DNA from: Flavivirga sp. 57AJ16
Lineage (GTDB): Bacteria > Bacteroidota > Bacteroidia > Flavobacteriales > Flavobacteriaceae
DNA length: 64,000 nucleotides
Assembly (NCBI RefSeq): GCF_028736925.1
Contig: NZ_JAQZAT010000021.1
Span: 17,681 to 81,680, forward strand
Direction: 5' to 3'
Below the pieces are notes generated by a model. It worked only from the letters and a program-made list of their open reading frames with translations. It made no database searches and was not told where the DNA came from. Of this stretch, positions 7,657 through 15,794 are shown piece after piece (position 1 is the stretch's first letter; every line of letters starts with the position of its first letter). The position numbers and the translations under genes are program-made.

Positions 7657-10401
7657 TTATTTAAACGTATACTTTAAGCTCAAGCTTAATAAACTTCCTT
7701 TTTTATATGAGCTTACAACTTCGTTTGTCTCAACACTTGTGTTAATGTCTCTAATTAACTGTGTTTGTTCTATATCTGGATTAAGAAGGTTTCTTCCAAT
7801 AAATTTTAATAATAAATGGTCTGTTATTTTTTTACTAACAACCAAATCCATAGTAAAGAATCCTTTTTCTATAATTTCATCATTATAAAGAGTATTGCTA
7901 TTAGCAAAATCTTCAGGAGACCCTAATGCAAATATTTTGTCTGATGAATAATTGCCAGTTATGGTAGCAATAAATTCTTTTTCTTTTTGATTGTTGTATC
8001 CTAATGATCCATTTAAGATTAAATCTGAAGCGCCTTGTAAATCGGATTCTGTAATATTTTTATATTGAAACTCTTCTAATAAATCTTGATTAAACCACAT
8101 TTTAGTTATGTTGGCATTAAAGTTAAGGATGGGTTTTTCTTCCTCATTTTCAATTAAGTTTAAACGTGTTTCTAGCTCGGCACCAAAAACGTTAGCTTTT
8201 TTACCTGTATTCGAGAATTCAAAAATCCCGGCAGAGCCTCTGGTTAAAGCTAAGTTAATTGGGTTTTTTATTTGTTTGTAGAATGTCGTAGCCGAGATTA
8301 ATTCTCCTTGCTTAGGGAAAAACTCCCATTTTAAATCAACATTAAAAACATCGGATTTTTCTAAATTAGGATCACCTCTTGTAACGCGACCAGTTGGCGA
8401 AACATACTCAAAAGGAGATAACTCTTTAAATTCTGGTAGGGTTTGGGTTAAACTTGAAGCAAAACGTAAAAAGTTTTTTTCGTTTAACTCATACTTTAAA
8501 TTAACACTTGGGTATATTTCGTTATACTCTTTTGCAATGGAACCAACACGCCCAACAAAGTTTGCCACATCCCATAATACATTTATTTCATCTCTTTCAT
8601 ATCTCACGCCAATATTTCCAGAGAATTTTTTGTTTAGACCAAAATCTAGGTTGGCAAAACCAGACATAATAGCTAGGTCTGCATCATATCTATCAGGATC
8701 ACTTTCTCTTAAAACTAAGCCATTGTTAAAGTTAGCTTCAGTAAAAGTGATTGAAAAATCATCTACAGATGGAACTTGAAAATCTCTAGCTCTAACACCA
8801 ATAAATAAAGAACTAAATACTCTTTCTTTTTTACGGATATTAACACCTACATTAAGCTTGAAGGGTTTTTTCTCATCTTCATCTAATTTTCCAAAACTTA
8901 TCTCGTCTTTTAGATAGGCGTTATATTCAGTATCTTCAATTTTTTGGCTAGACTTTCTTTGTTGAAAATCACCAACATGAGCATATTGAACCGTATTGGC
9001 ATCTAAAATGTTTGCTTCGTTTCTAATCCTGTTAGGTTCTTCAGCTAATACAAAATTATAGCCAACTGCCCAATTTAATGCATTGTTTTCACTTATTTTA
9101 TGATCCCCAATTATTTGATTAACGAGCAGCCTGGTTTGTTTGAAATTTTGGTCTCTTACAAAGGCGCCGTCTTCTTGAGGGTCTTGATCGAAAACATAGC
9201 CTAAACCATTTCTACCTTGCTCATAAACATTATCTGTACTTTTATTAACGGATAAACTGCTTATTTTTATGTTATTGTTATTATCTAATTTGAGTCCTAA
9301 ATTCACATATCCAGTAGAATTTGTATTCGTTGTAAATGACTCAACATCTGTAAATTCATTGTCTAAAATATTTGACCTATAACTTCTGAAGATCCCCTCT
9401 TGATATCCAAAAGATTTTGAATGAGAACCAGAAGCAAAGATCGATAGTTCTTTTCCGAAAACATCAAACTTATATCCACCAGATAGAGACAGGTTATAGT
9501 TTCCAGTGTTTTTTTGATTTAATGGATCCCAACTTTGTCTTGTAATTAAGTCTACAAGAGCGAATTGTTTTTTATGAAAACCAAGTGTAACGTCATTAGA
9601 AGCTACACTTCTTTTAAAATCACCATCCAATCCTAAAACATTAGTATTATAACTTGAACCTGCACTAACAGAAAACTCCTTTTTTGAATATCCTTTTGAA
9701 GAGATGTCCACATTTCCAGAAGTTTGATCGGCATAACCAGAGGTAGTATAAGTTTTACTTATTCCAACATTTTCGATCATATTGGTTGAAAATAAGTTTA
9801 GATTGATATTTTTATTATCAACGTTATCAGATGGTATCGGTAAGCCATTCATTGTAGTAGATAAATATCTATCCCCTAAACCTCTTATGTATATTTCTCC
9901 AGTTCCTTCACTTTGTGTAACTCCAGAAATTTTAGTTGTTGCTGTTGCGGCATTAGAAACTCCAATTTTGCTTAATCTTTCAGCTCCAATACTTTCTTTA
10001 ATAACAACAGCTTTCTTTTGTTCTATTAAAAGCGCCGTTTCACTGTCTCGTTTAGTCGTTGTAGTAATCACAATTTCACTTAAAGCTGCCGCACTGGCAC
10101 CCATAGGTACATTTACTTCGGTGACCTTACCTGCAACTACCTGTACATTTATTTCTTGGGTTTCATATCCAACAAAACTAAAAATTAATGTATAAGCTCC
10201 AGGACTTAAGGCTTCCAGCATATAATGACCATCAAAGTCTGAGGTTGTACCTTTGGTAGTCCCTTTTATTATTATATTAGCAAAGGCTAAAGGCTCATTG
10301 TTATACTCTTTATCTGTTAGCTTTCCAACCACAGAACCAGTACTTTGAGCATGCGAAAATGTAGCAGTAAGTACTGCTAATAATACTAAAATTTTTTTCA
10401 T
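7657..10401 (-). CDS. TonB-dependent receptor with carboxypeptidase-like N-domain
   Basis: A 914-residue outer-membrane receptor. A signal peptide (MKKILVLLAVLTATFSHAQ) is followed by a carboxypeptidase-regulatory-like domain (about residues 22-105; GKLTDKEYNNEPLAFANI, DFDGHYMLE, GYETQE). A TonB-box-like stretch (SEIVITT), a plug domain (about 125-235; IYIRGLGDRYLSTTMNGLP) and a 22-strand barrel ending LSLKYTFK follow. It imports an unidentified substrate using TonB energy. Downstream is the tandem beta-helix lipoprotein and upstream is a truncated copy of its own N-domain. All three share a repeat-array promoter type. Confidence 0.93.
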   Translation of the reverse strand: MKKILVLLAVLTATFSHAQSTGSVVGKLTDKEYNNEPLAFANIIIKGTTKGTTSDFDGHYMLEALSPGAYTLIFSFVGYETQEINVQVVAGKVTEVNVPMGASAAALSEIVITTTTKRDSETALLIEQKKAVVIKESIGAERLSKIGVSNAATATTKISGVTQSEGTGEIYIRGLGDRYLSTTMNGLPIPSDNVDNKNINLNLFSTNMIENVGISKTYTTSGYADQTSGNVDISSKGYSKKEFSVSAGSSYNTNVLGLDGDFKRSVASNDVTLGFHKKQFALVDLITRQSWDPLNQKNTGNYNLSLSGGYKFDVFGKELSIFASGSHSKSFGYQEGIFRSYRSNILDNEFTDVESFTTNTNSTGYVNLGLKLDNNNNIKISSLSVNKSTDNVYEQGRNGLGYVFDQDPQEDGAFVRDQNFKQTRLLVNQIIGDHKISENNALNWAVGYNFVLAEEPNRIRNEANILDANTVQYAHVGDFQQRKSSQKIEDTEYNAYLKDEISFGKLDEDEKKPFKLNVGVNIRKKERVFSSLFIGVRARDFQVPSVDDFSITFTEANFNNGLVLRESDPDRYDADLAIMSGFANLDFGLNKKFSGNIGVRYERDEINVLWDVANFVGRVGSIAKEYNEIYPSVNLKYELNEKNFLRFASSLTQTLPEFKELSPFEYVSPTGRVTRGDPNLEKSDVFNVDLKWEFFPKQGELISATTFYKQIKNPINLALTRGSAGIFEFSNTGKKANVFGAELETRLNLIENEEEKPILNFNANITKMWFNQDLLEEFQYKNITESDLQGASDLILNGSLGYNNQKEKEFIATITGNYSSDKIFALGSPEDFANSNTLYNDEIIEKGFFTMDLVVSKKITDHLLLKFIGRNLLNPDIEQTQLIRDINTSVETNEVVSSYKKGSLLSLSLKYTFK

Positions 10402-10421
10402 TATTTCATTTGATTTCTAGC

Positions 10422-10507
10422 TGCAAAGAACGGTAGGTTATGTAAAGACTATGTTACCTTTAGATTAAACAACAGTAACTAAAGGGTTATCTAAATGTTA
10501 CCTGAAA
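10422..10507 (-). promoter_or_regulatory. Promoter with period-11 repeat array (TonB receptor)
   Basis: TGCAAAGAA (10422-10430) reads TTCTTTGCA in gene orientation and is the likely -7 region. Exactly 31 bases further out begins a phased array on the plus strand: GTTACCTTTAG (10453), ATTAAACAACA (10464), GTAACTAAAGG (10475), GTTATCTAAAT (10486) and GTTACCTGAAA (10497). A weaker unit sits at 10442. Every step is 11 bases. The array matches the one at 11363-11417 unit by unit. Confidence 0.68.
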
Positions 10508-10923
10508 CGGGTCTGTTTTTTAATTTGTAAACAATAAGTTAACATTGAAAATACTTTAAAAAGAAGTTTTTTTATAAACCATAAAAGGTAGGTTATTAAC
10601 CAAAGGTCTATATAGATGTTTTGTCTCCTTTTGTGTTAACTATAGTGAGTACACAAATATTGCATAATAAAAGATCGGACGCGAATGGTGCAAATCCAAG
10701 CGAATCCAATACTTTATAGTATAGATTGGACTTAGTATGAACATAAATCCCTGACCTATATAGGCTTGAAACCTATCAATAGACAGAATGATTAGTGAAA
10801 ATTTGTGGTATTCGTGTCTTTTTTAAAGATGCGTACACGTGGTAGTTGTATTAAAGGGAAGTTGGAAAACAACAAGGATTTAAATAATTAGCGTATGCCT
10901 TTTGAGCAATTTTTTACACTTAA
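10508..10923. other. Intergenic stretch without a gene
   Basis: About 416 bases between the receptor promoter and the orphan N-domain gene. It is AT-rich with stops in all frames. Short phrases such as GAAAATTTGTGGTATTCGTG look like the dispersed intergenic sequences common in this group. No convincing promoter, RNA or ORF was seen. Confidence 0.4.
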
Positions 10924-11310
10924 TTAATTTAACCGAGAAGCTGTTTTGTTGTTTTTCTCGCTAGTATTAGCAATTGAAGCGAGTTCAAGTAAAGAGACTG
11001 TGCTTGCGCCTAAAGACGTTTTGATAAACTTAGATGCTCCAGACACCACTTTTACTTTCAGTTCTTTAGTTTCGTAACCTGCAAAACTGCATACTAGGGT
11101 ATAGTCTCCATCTTCTAAATTTTCAATAACAAATAACCCCGTTTGGTCTGTGGTCGATTTTATAGAAGTTCCTTTAATAGAGACATCAGCAAAGACTAAA
11201 GGATTGTTGTCAAACTCTTGATCTGTTAATTTACCAGTTATTAAACCTGTGTTTTGTGAAAAACAAAAAGAAGCAAAAAGAAGGATAAAAAAAGTGATTA
11301 ACTGTTTCAT
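10924..11310 (-). CDS. Orphan carboxypeptidase-regulatory-like domain protein
   Basis: A 128-residue protein with a signal peptide (MKQLITFFILLFASFCFSQ) and one carboxypeptidase-regulatory-like domain. It is closely similar to the N-terminus of the neighbouring receptor: GKLTDQEFDNNPLVFADV against GKLTDKEYNNEPLAFANI, and SFAGYETKELKVKVVSG against SFVGYETQEINVQVVAG. Similarity stops where the receptor's TonB box and plug would begin, and the protein ends in a short basic tail. It is either a functional small periplasmic or surface protein or a truncated receptor duplicate. An intact frame and a conserved promoter favour expression. Confidence 0.75.
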   Translation of the reverse strand: MKQLITFFILLFASFCFSQNTGLITGKLTDQEFDNNPLVFADVSIKGTSIKSTTDQTGLFVIENLEDGDYTLVCSFAGYETKELKVKVVSGASKFIKTSLGASTVSLLELASIANTSEKNNKTASRLN

Positions 11311-11331
11311 GGGTTTATGTAAAATAACACA

Positions 11332-11417
11332 TGCAAAGAACCAATTTTTGAGTCAACCGTATGTTACCTAATTATTAAAGAACAGTGATTAAAATGTTAT
11401 CTTAATGTTATCAAATT
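11332..11417 (-). promoter_or_regulatory. Promoter with period-11 repeat array (orphan domain gene)
   Basis: TGCAAAGAA (11332-11340) is followed, 31 bases on, by GTTACCTAATT (11363), ATTAAAGAACA (11374), GTGATTAAAAT (11385), GTTATCTTAAT (11396) and GTTATCAAATT (11407). Spacing and order match the receptor promoter at 10422-10507 exactly, including the distinctive second unit ATTAAA. Confidence 0.68.
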
Positions 11418-11473
11418 TTTGAGGGCCAATTATTATCGAATTTAATTATCTTGCTTGTTCTTAAAAATATAAA

Positions 11474-12814
11474 ATGAACTGGGAACAATTATTATCCTTA
11501 AAGCGCTTTGGCGACACAAATAAACGTATACGAAAAGAACAAGATGAAACCCGTTTGGGGTTTGAGGTAGATTATGATCGGGTTATTTTTTCTTCAGAAT
11601 TTAGAAGCCTACAAGATAAAACACAGGTGATCCCTTTATCGCAAACCGATTTTGTGCATACCAGATTAACGCATAGTTTGGAAGTAAGTGTGGTGGGGCG
11701 TTCTTTAGGACGGTTAGTTGGTAAGAAACTATTAGAAAAACACCCCCATTTGTATAGTGTACATGGATACCAAGCCAACGATTTTGGAGCGATTGTTGCC
11801 GCAGCTGCTTTAGCGCACGATATTGGAAACCCGCCCTTTGGGCATTCTGGAGAAAAGGCGATTGGGGAGTTTTTTAAAACAGGAAACGGAAAACAGTTTA
11901 AAGATCAATTGACCGAAAAGGAATATCAGGACTTATGCGATTTTGAAGGGAATGCCAATGGCTTCAAGATTTTAACCGAGAGCAGAGCGGGGCGTGATGG
12001 CGGCTTACGGTTGAGTTATGCGACTTTAGGAGCCTTTATAAAATACCCTAAAGAGTCTTTGCCTAAAAAACCAACAAAACATATTGCCGATAAAAAGTAT
12101 GGCTTTTTTCAAAGTGAAAAAGAAGCGTTTGTGGATGTAGCCAATGAATTAGGTTTGTTAAAAAGAGGAGAAAAAGATATTAGTTTCTCTCGACATCCGC
12201 TTACTTTTTTGGTAGAAGCTGCAGATGATATTTGCTATACGATCATCGATTTTGAAGATGGTATTAATCTGGGGTTGATTCAAGAAGAATTCGCGCTTGA
12301 ATATTTATCGAAAATTATTAGGAACACTATTAGACCCGAAAACTATTATGCCCTTTCAACCAAAGAAGATCGTGTGGGTTATTTACGAGCGCTCGCTATA
12401 GGATCACTTATAAGCGAAGCTGTGGATGTTTTTATGGCAAATGAAGAAGCTATTTTAAATGGTGAGTTTGATTGTGCGTTGTTGGATAAAAGTAAATACG
12501 AAGCCCAAATAAACGATATTATTAAAATAAGTGTTGAAAACATATACCAATCTACCGAAGTTGTCGATAAAGAAATTGCGGGTTATGGGGTGATCAACAC
12601 CTTATTAAATACCTATACTAGTGCCATAAATAATGGATTCAATAACACTACTTCTAATTATGATAAGCTCATTTTAAAAGGTTTGCCAAAAACTATAAAA
12701 ACAGATACACCTAGTTTATATCAACGTTTAATGAGTGTATGTTACCATGTGTCGCTGCTGTCTGACAGTAAAGCTATTCTCGATTATAAAAAGATAAAGG
12801 GGATGGAAATTTAA
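11474..12814 (+). CDS. dgt: Deoxyguanosinetriphosphate triphosphohydrolase (dGTPase)
   Basis: A 446-residue HD-superfamily enzyme that hydrolyses dNTPs, classically dGTP, to nucleoside and triphosphate. Metal-binding residues are H67 (RLTHSLEV), the H115-D116 pair (LAHDIGNPPFGHSGE) and a later Asp in EAADDICYTIIDFEDG. The N-terminal DRVIFSSEFRSLQDKTQV is typical of the family. Length fits the family. It is monocistronic and followed by a long palindrome. Confidence 0.93.
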   Translation: MNWEQLLSLKRFGDTNKRIRKEQDETRLGFEVDYDRVIFSSEFRSLQDKTQVIPLSQTDFVHTRLTHSLEVSVVGRSLGRLVGKKLLEKHPHLYSVHGYQANDFGAIVAAAALAHDIGNPPFGHSGEKAIGEFFKTGNGKQFKDQLTEKEYQDLCDFEGNANGFKILTESRAGRDGGLRLSYATLGAFIKYPKESLPKKPTKHIADKKYGFFQSEKEAFVDVANELGLLKRGEKDISFSRHPLTFLVEAADDICYTIIDFEDGINLGLIQEEFALEYLSKIIRNTIRPENYYALSTKEDRVGYLRALAIGSLISEAVDVFMANEEAILNGEFDCALLDKSKYEAQINDIIKISVENIYQSTEVVDKEIAGYGVINTLLNTYTSAINNGFNNTTSNYDKLILKGLPKTIKTDTPSLYQRLMSVCYHVSLLSDSKAILDYKKIKGMEI

Positions 12815-12847
12815 AAACATGCCGCATCAATGCCTAATGCAAGGCTT

Positions 12848-12879
12848 AGACCTGTCAGGTTTTAAAACCTGACAGGTCT
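12848..12879. repeat. Perfect 32-bp palindrome
   Basis: AGACCTGTCAGGTTTT is followed directly by its reverse complement. It begins 34 bases after the dgt stop. Sequences of this type recur between genes in Flavobacteriia. It may fold at transcript ends, but there is no T-run to make it a standard terminator. Confidence 0.65.
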
Positions 12880-13085
12880 GGGCAAAAAGTTATTGGTTAT
12901 ATCATACATTATTTTTGTCATGTACTTATGTAAACGTTAAAAAAGATTTTTCTGTTTAAATCAAACCAAAAACAACCGATCATTTTTAGTTTATAGTTAT
13001 TATATAATTAAAATCCACTTTGATTTATTGATTTTGAACGATTGAATAAGTTATGAACGAAACTAGAGGGTTTTACAAAAAAACA

Positions 13086-14858
13086 TCAGTCTGCAAAACT
13101 TGCCTTAAAAAAAGCTGTTAAACTTTTAGGATCTAATCCAATTAGTTTTTGAAGTTCATCTACTTTACCGTGTTCTATAAAATGATCAGGAATACCAAGC
13201 GTTTTAATAGTGTTTTTATAATTGTGAGCCGAAGCAAATTCTAAAATGGCAGATCCAAATCCACCCTTAACTGCATGATCTTCAATCGTAATAACAGTGT
13301 TGTATTTCTTTAATATCGCATGAAGCAAAATCTCATCCAAAGGTTTTATAAAGCGCATATCGTAATGTGCTATTTCTTTTGTGTTGCTCAGTTCTTCAAT
13401 AGCTTCAGTAACATTTCTGGCAATGGCCCCAACACTTAAAACGGCCATGTTGCTTCCTTTTTTTAGTTGAATACCTTGGCCTATCTCTATTCTTGAAAAG
13501 GGTTGCTTCCAATCAATAGTAACGCCACGCCCACGAGGATAACGAATGGCTATAGGTTGCTCTAAACCCAACTGTACAGTATACATCATGTTACGTAACT
13601 CGATTTCATTTCTTGGAGAAAAGATAATAAGATTTGGAATGCATCTTAAATATGATAGATCATAAACACCGTGATGTGTAGCACCATCCTCTCCAACCAA
13701 TCCAGCACGATCCAAACAAAAAATAACAGGTAGTTTTTGAAGGGCGACATCATGTATAACCTGATCGTAAGCACGCTGTAAAAAAGTGGAGTAAATATTA
13801 CAAAAAGGGATGAGGCCCTGTGTTGCCATGCCAGCAGCCAATGTAACGGCATGCTGTTCTGCGATGCCAACATCGAAAGCGCGTTCAGGAACTTCAGCCA
13901 TCATATATTTTAATGAGCTTCCAGTGGGCATGGCTGGTGTAATACCAACAATGTTTTTATTTTGTTTCGCTAATTCGACGATGGTATGTCCAAATACATC
14001 TTGATATTTGGGAGGTTGGATGGTTTCGGACTTTACAATTAAATCGCCCGTATGTGCATTAAATTTTCCTGGAGCATGGTATTTAACCTGATCTTCTTCA
14101 GCCTGCTTTAAACCTTTGCCCTTTGTAGTGATGATATGTAAAAATTTAGGGCCTTTAATCGTTTTTAAACGCTCCAATTCCGCAATAATAATATGTATAT
14201 CATGGCCGTCTATAGGTCCCGAATAATCAAAGTTTAAAGCCTCAAAAATATTGTCTTGTTTTTGAGTGCCTTTTTTAACATTGGTTAAATATTGCTTTAA
14301 AGCACCAACGCTTGGATCGATACCAATGGCATTATCATTTAAAATAACCAGTAAATTGGCATTGGTGACCCCTGCATGATTTAAGCCTTCAAATGCCATG
14401 CCACTGGCTATGGAAGCATCGCCAATAACAGCGATGTGCTGTTTTTTGGTATCTCCTTTTAATTGAGAGGCAATGGCCATACCCAGTGCTGCAGAAATGG
14501 ATGTTGAGGAGTGCCCAACCCCAAAAGTATCATAGTCACTTTCTTCTCGTTTTGGGAAACCGCTTAACCCACCAACTTGCCTATTGGTATGAAATATGTC
14601 TTTCCTACCGGTTAGGATCTTATGTCCGTAGGCCTGGTGCCCTACATCCCAAATAAGTTGGTCTTCGGGCGTATTGAAAATATAGTGCAGTGCAATAGTT
14701 AATTCCACAACGCCTAAACTAGCTCCTAAATGCCCTTCTTTGGTGGCAACGATATTAATTATGAATGCACGTAACTCTTGAGCAAGTTTGGGCAGGTCTT
14801 CTTGTTTTAAAAGACGGAGTTCTTTAGGGGAGTTAACGGTATCTAAAAGTTTTTGCAT
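13086..14858 (-). CDS. dxs: 1-deoxy-D-xylulose-5-phosphate synthase
   Basis: A 590-residue thiamine-diphosphate enzyme that condenses pyruvate and glyceraldehyde-3-phosphate in the first step of the MEP isoprenoid pathway. Visible motifs are the N-terminal HYIFNTPEDQLIWDVGHQAYGHKILTGR split around residues 57-85, the TPP-binding GDASIASGMAFEGLNHAG and the transketolase-type GIAEQHAVTLAAGMA. The C-terminal transketolase domain is intact. It is slightly shorter than proteobacterial Dxs, as is common in this phylum. It diverges from tadA. Confidence 0.95.
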   Translation of the reverse strand: MQKLLDTVNSPKELRLLKQEDLPKLAQELRAFIINIVATKEGHLGASLGVVELTIALHYIFNTPEDQLIWDVGHQAYGHKILTGRKDIFHTNRQVGGLSGFPKREESDYDTFGVGHSSTSISAALGMAIASQLKGDTKKQHIAVIGDASIASGMAFEGLNHAGVTNANLLVILNDNAIGIDPSVGALKQYLTNVKKGTQKQDNIFEALNFDYSGPIDGHDIHIIIAELERLKTIKGPKFLHIITTKGKGLKQAEEDQVKYHAPGKFNAHTGDLIVKSETIQPPKYQDVFGHTIVELAKQNKNIVGITPAMPTGSSLKYMMAEVPERAFDVGIAEQHAVTLAAGMATQGLIPFCNIYSTFLQRAYDQVIHDVALQKLPVIFCLDRAGLVGEDGATHHGVYDLSYLRCIPNLIIFSPRNEIELRNMMYTVQLGLEQPIAIRYPRGRGVTIDWKQPFSRIEIGQGIQLKKGSNMAVLSVGAIARNVTEAIEELSNTKEIAHYDMRFIKPLDEILLHAILKKYNTVITIEDHAVKGGFGSAILEFASAHNYKNTIKTLGIPDHFIEHGKVDELQKLIGLDPKSLTAFFKASFAD

Positions 14859-14954
14859 GCGACTACAAATGTACTGAAGTGGTTTAAATTTTTTTTCACT
14901 TCAATTTAAAAAGTTTAAACCGCTTCACCATTTTGAATTTGTATTTTTGCTTTT

Positions 14955-15404
14955 ATGATTGAACCTTTTGATGATACATACTTTATGAAAAAAGCACTTC
15001 AGGAAGCAGAAGCTGCTTATGAAAAAGGAGAGATTCCTGTGGGGGCTGTTATCGTTATCGATAATAAAATAATAGCCAGAGGACATAATTTAACGGAAAC
15101 GTTGACCGATGTTACGGCGCATGCCGAAATGCAAGCGATTACAGCGGCGGCTAATTTTTTAGGAGGGAAGTATCTAAAAAAATGTACGCTGTATGTTACC
15201 TTGGAGCCTTGCCAGATGTGTGCGGGCGCTTTGTATTGGAGCCAGATTTCCCATATTGTTTATGGTGCTAGGGACCAGAAACGTGGTTGCATAACGTTAA
15301 ATACAAAATTGCACCCTAAAACTGTTATAAAAGGAGGGGTCATGGCTGATGAAGCTTCGGAATTAATGAAGCGGTTTTTTATTGAAAAACGGAATTTAAA
15401 TTAA
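14955..15404 (+). CDS. tadA: tRNA-specific adenosine-34 deaminase
   Basis: A 149-residue zinc deaminase that makes inosine at the wobble position of tRNA-Arg. The catalytic motif is H56-A-E58, and the zinc cysteines are C86 and C89 in EPCQMCAG. The family start EKGEIPVGAVIV is present. The C-terminus ends MKRFFIEKR, like TadA of this phylum. Guanine or other nucleoside deaminase activity is the alternative, but ALYWSQISHIVYG favours TadA. Confidence 0.92.
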   Translation: MIEPFDDTYFMKKALQEAEAAYEKGEIPVGAVIVIDNKIIARGHNLTETLTDVTAHAEMQAITAAANFLGGKYLKKCTLYVTLEPCQMCAGALYWSQISHIVYGARDQKRGCITLNTKLHPKTVIKGGVMADEASELMKRFFIEKRNLN

Positions 15405-15502
15405 AATATGAATTTACTCAAATTGTTACGCAGAGATTCACGGAGTTAAAATAAAGATTCACAGAGTTTTATATAAGGGTCGAAAGCTGAGACTGAACAC
15501 TG

Positions 15503-15733
15503 CTAACTTTCTTTTTCACGCTCGCGCATTTTATCCAAGTTCTCTTTGGTAAGCATGTAGTCTTTAACATTTTTATCTTTCCAGCGGTAATAAGAAAATA
15601 AAGGGAACACAATAAAAAATAATCCGGCAACACCAAAACCGATTAATTTTTGCGACCACTCATTTTCTAAAAAATAACCCGTTGCTATACTTCCTAAAGC
15701 AGCTAAAAAGAAAAGAAGAATAAGGTATTTCAT
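15503..15733 (-). CDS. Small inner-membrane protein
   Basis: A 76-residue protein with two predicted membrane helices (about residues 2-20 and 30-48; LILLFFLAALGSIATGYF and LIGFGVAGLFFIVFPLFSYY) and a charged cytoplasmic tail (TKENLDKMREREKES). The function is unknown. It lies 61 bases upstream of the ClC channel gene on the same strand, suggesting co-transcription. Confidence 0.7.
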   Translation of the reverse strand: MKYLILLFFLAALGSIATGYFLENEWSQKLIGFGVAGLFFIVFPLFSYYRWKDKNVKDYMLTKENLDKMREREKES

Positions 15734-15794
15734 GAAAACATTGAGTTTGAGTGCGATAATTAATATTCAAATTGGTATAAATAACCCTTAGGAT

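Noticed and set aside
12848..12879. 32-bp palindrome as a specific operator
   Set aside because: It lies after a gene and is of a type recurring in Flavobacteriia intergenic regions, so a dispersed repeat is the simpler reading.
13646..13873. 75-codon minus-strand frame inside dxs
   Set aside because: It is an out-of-frame overlap with the certain dxs gene on the same strand.
15420..15475. Direct repeat AGATTCACGGAGTT/AGATTCACAGAGTT after tadA
   Set aside because: It is a short imperfect pair of a common flavobacterial intergenic type, with no associated gene or symmetry to support a function.
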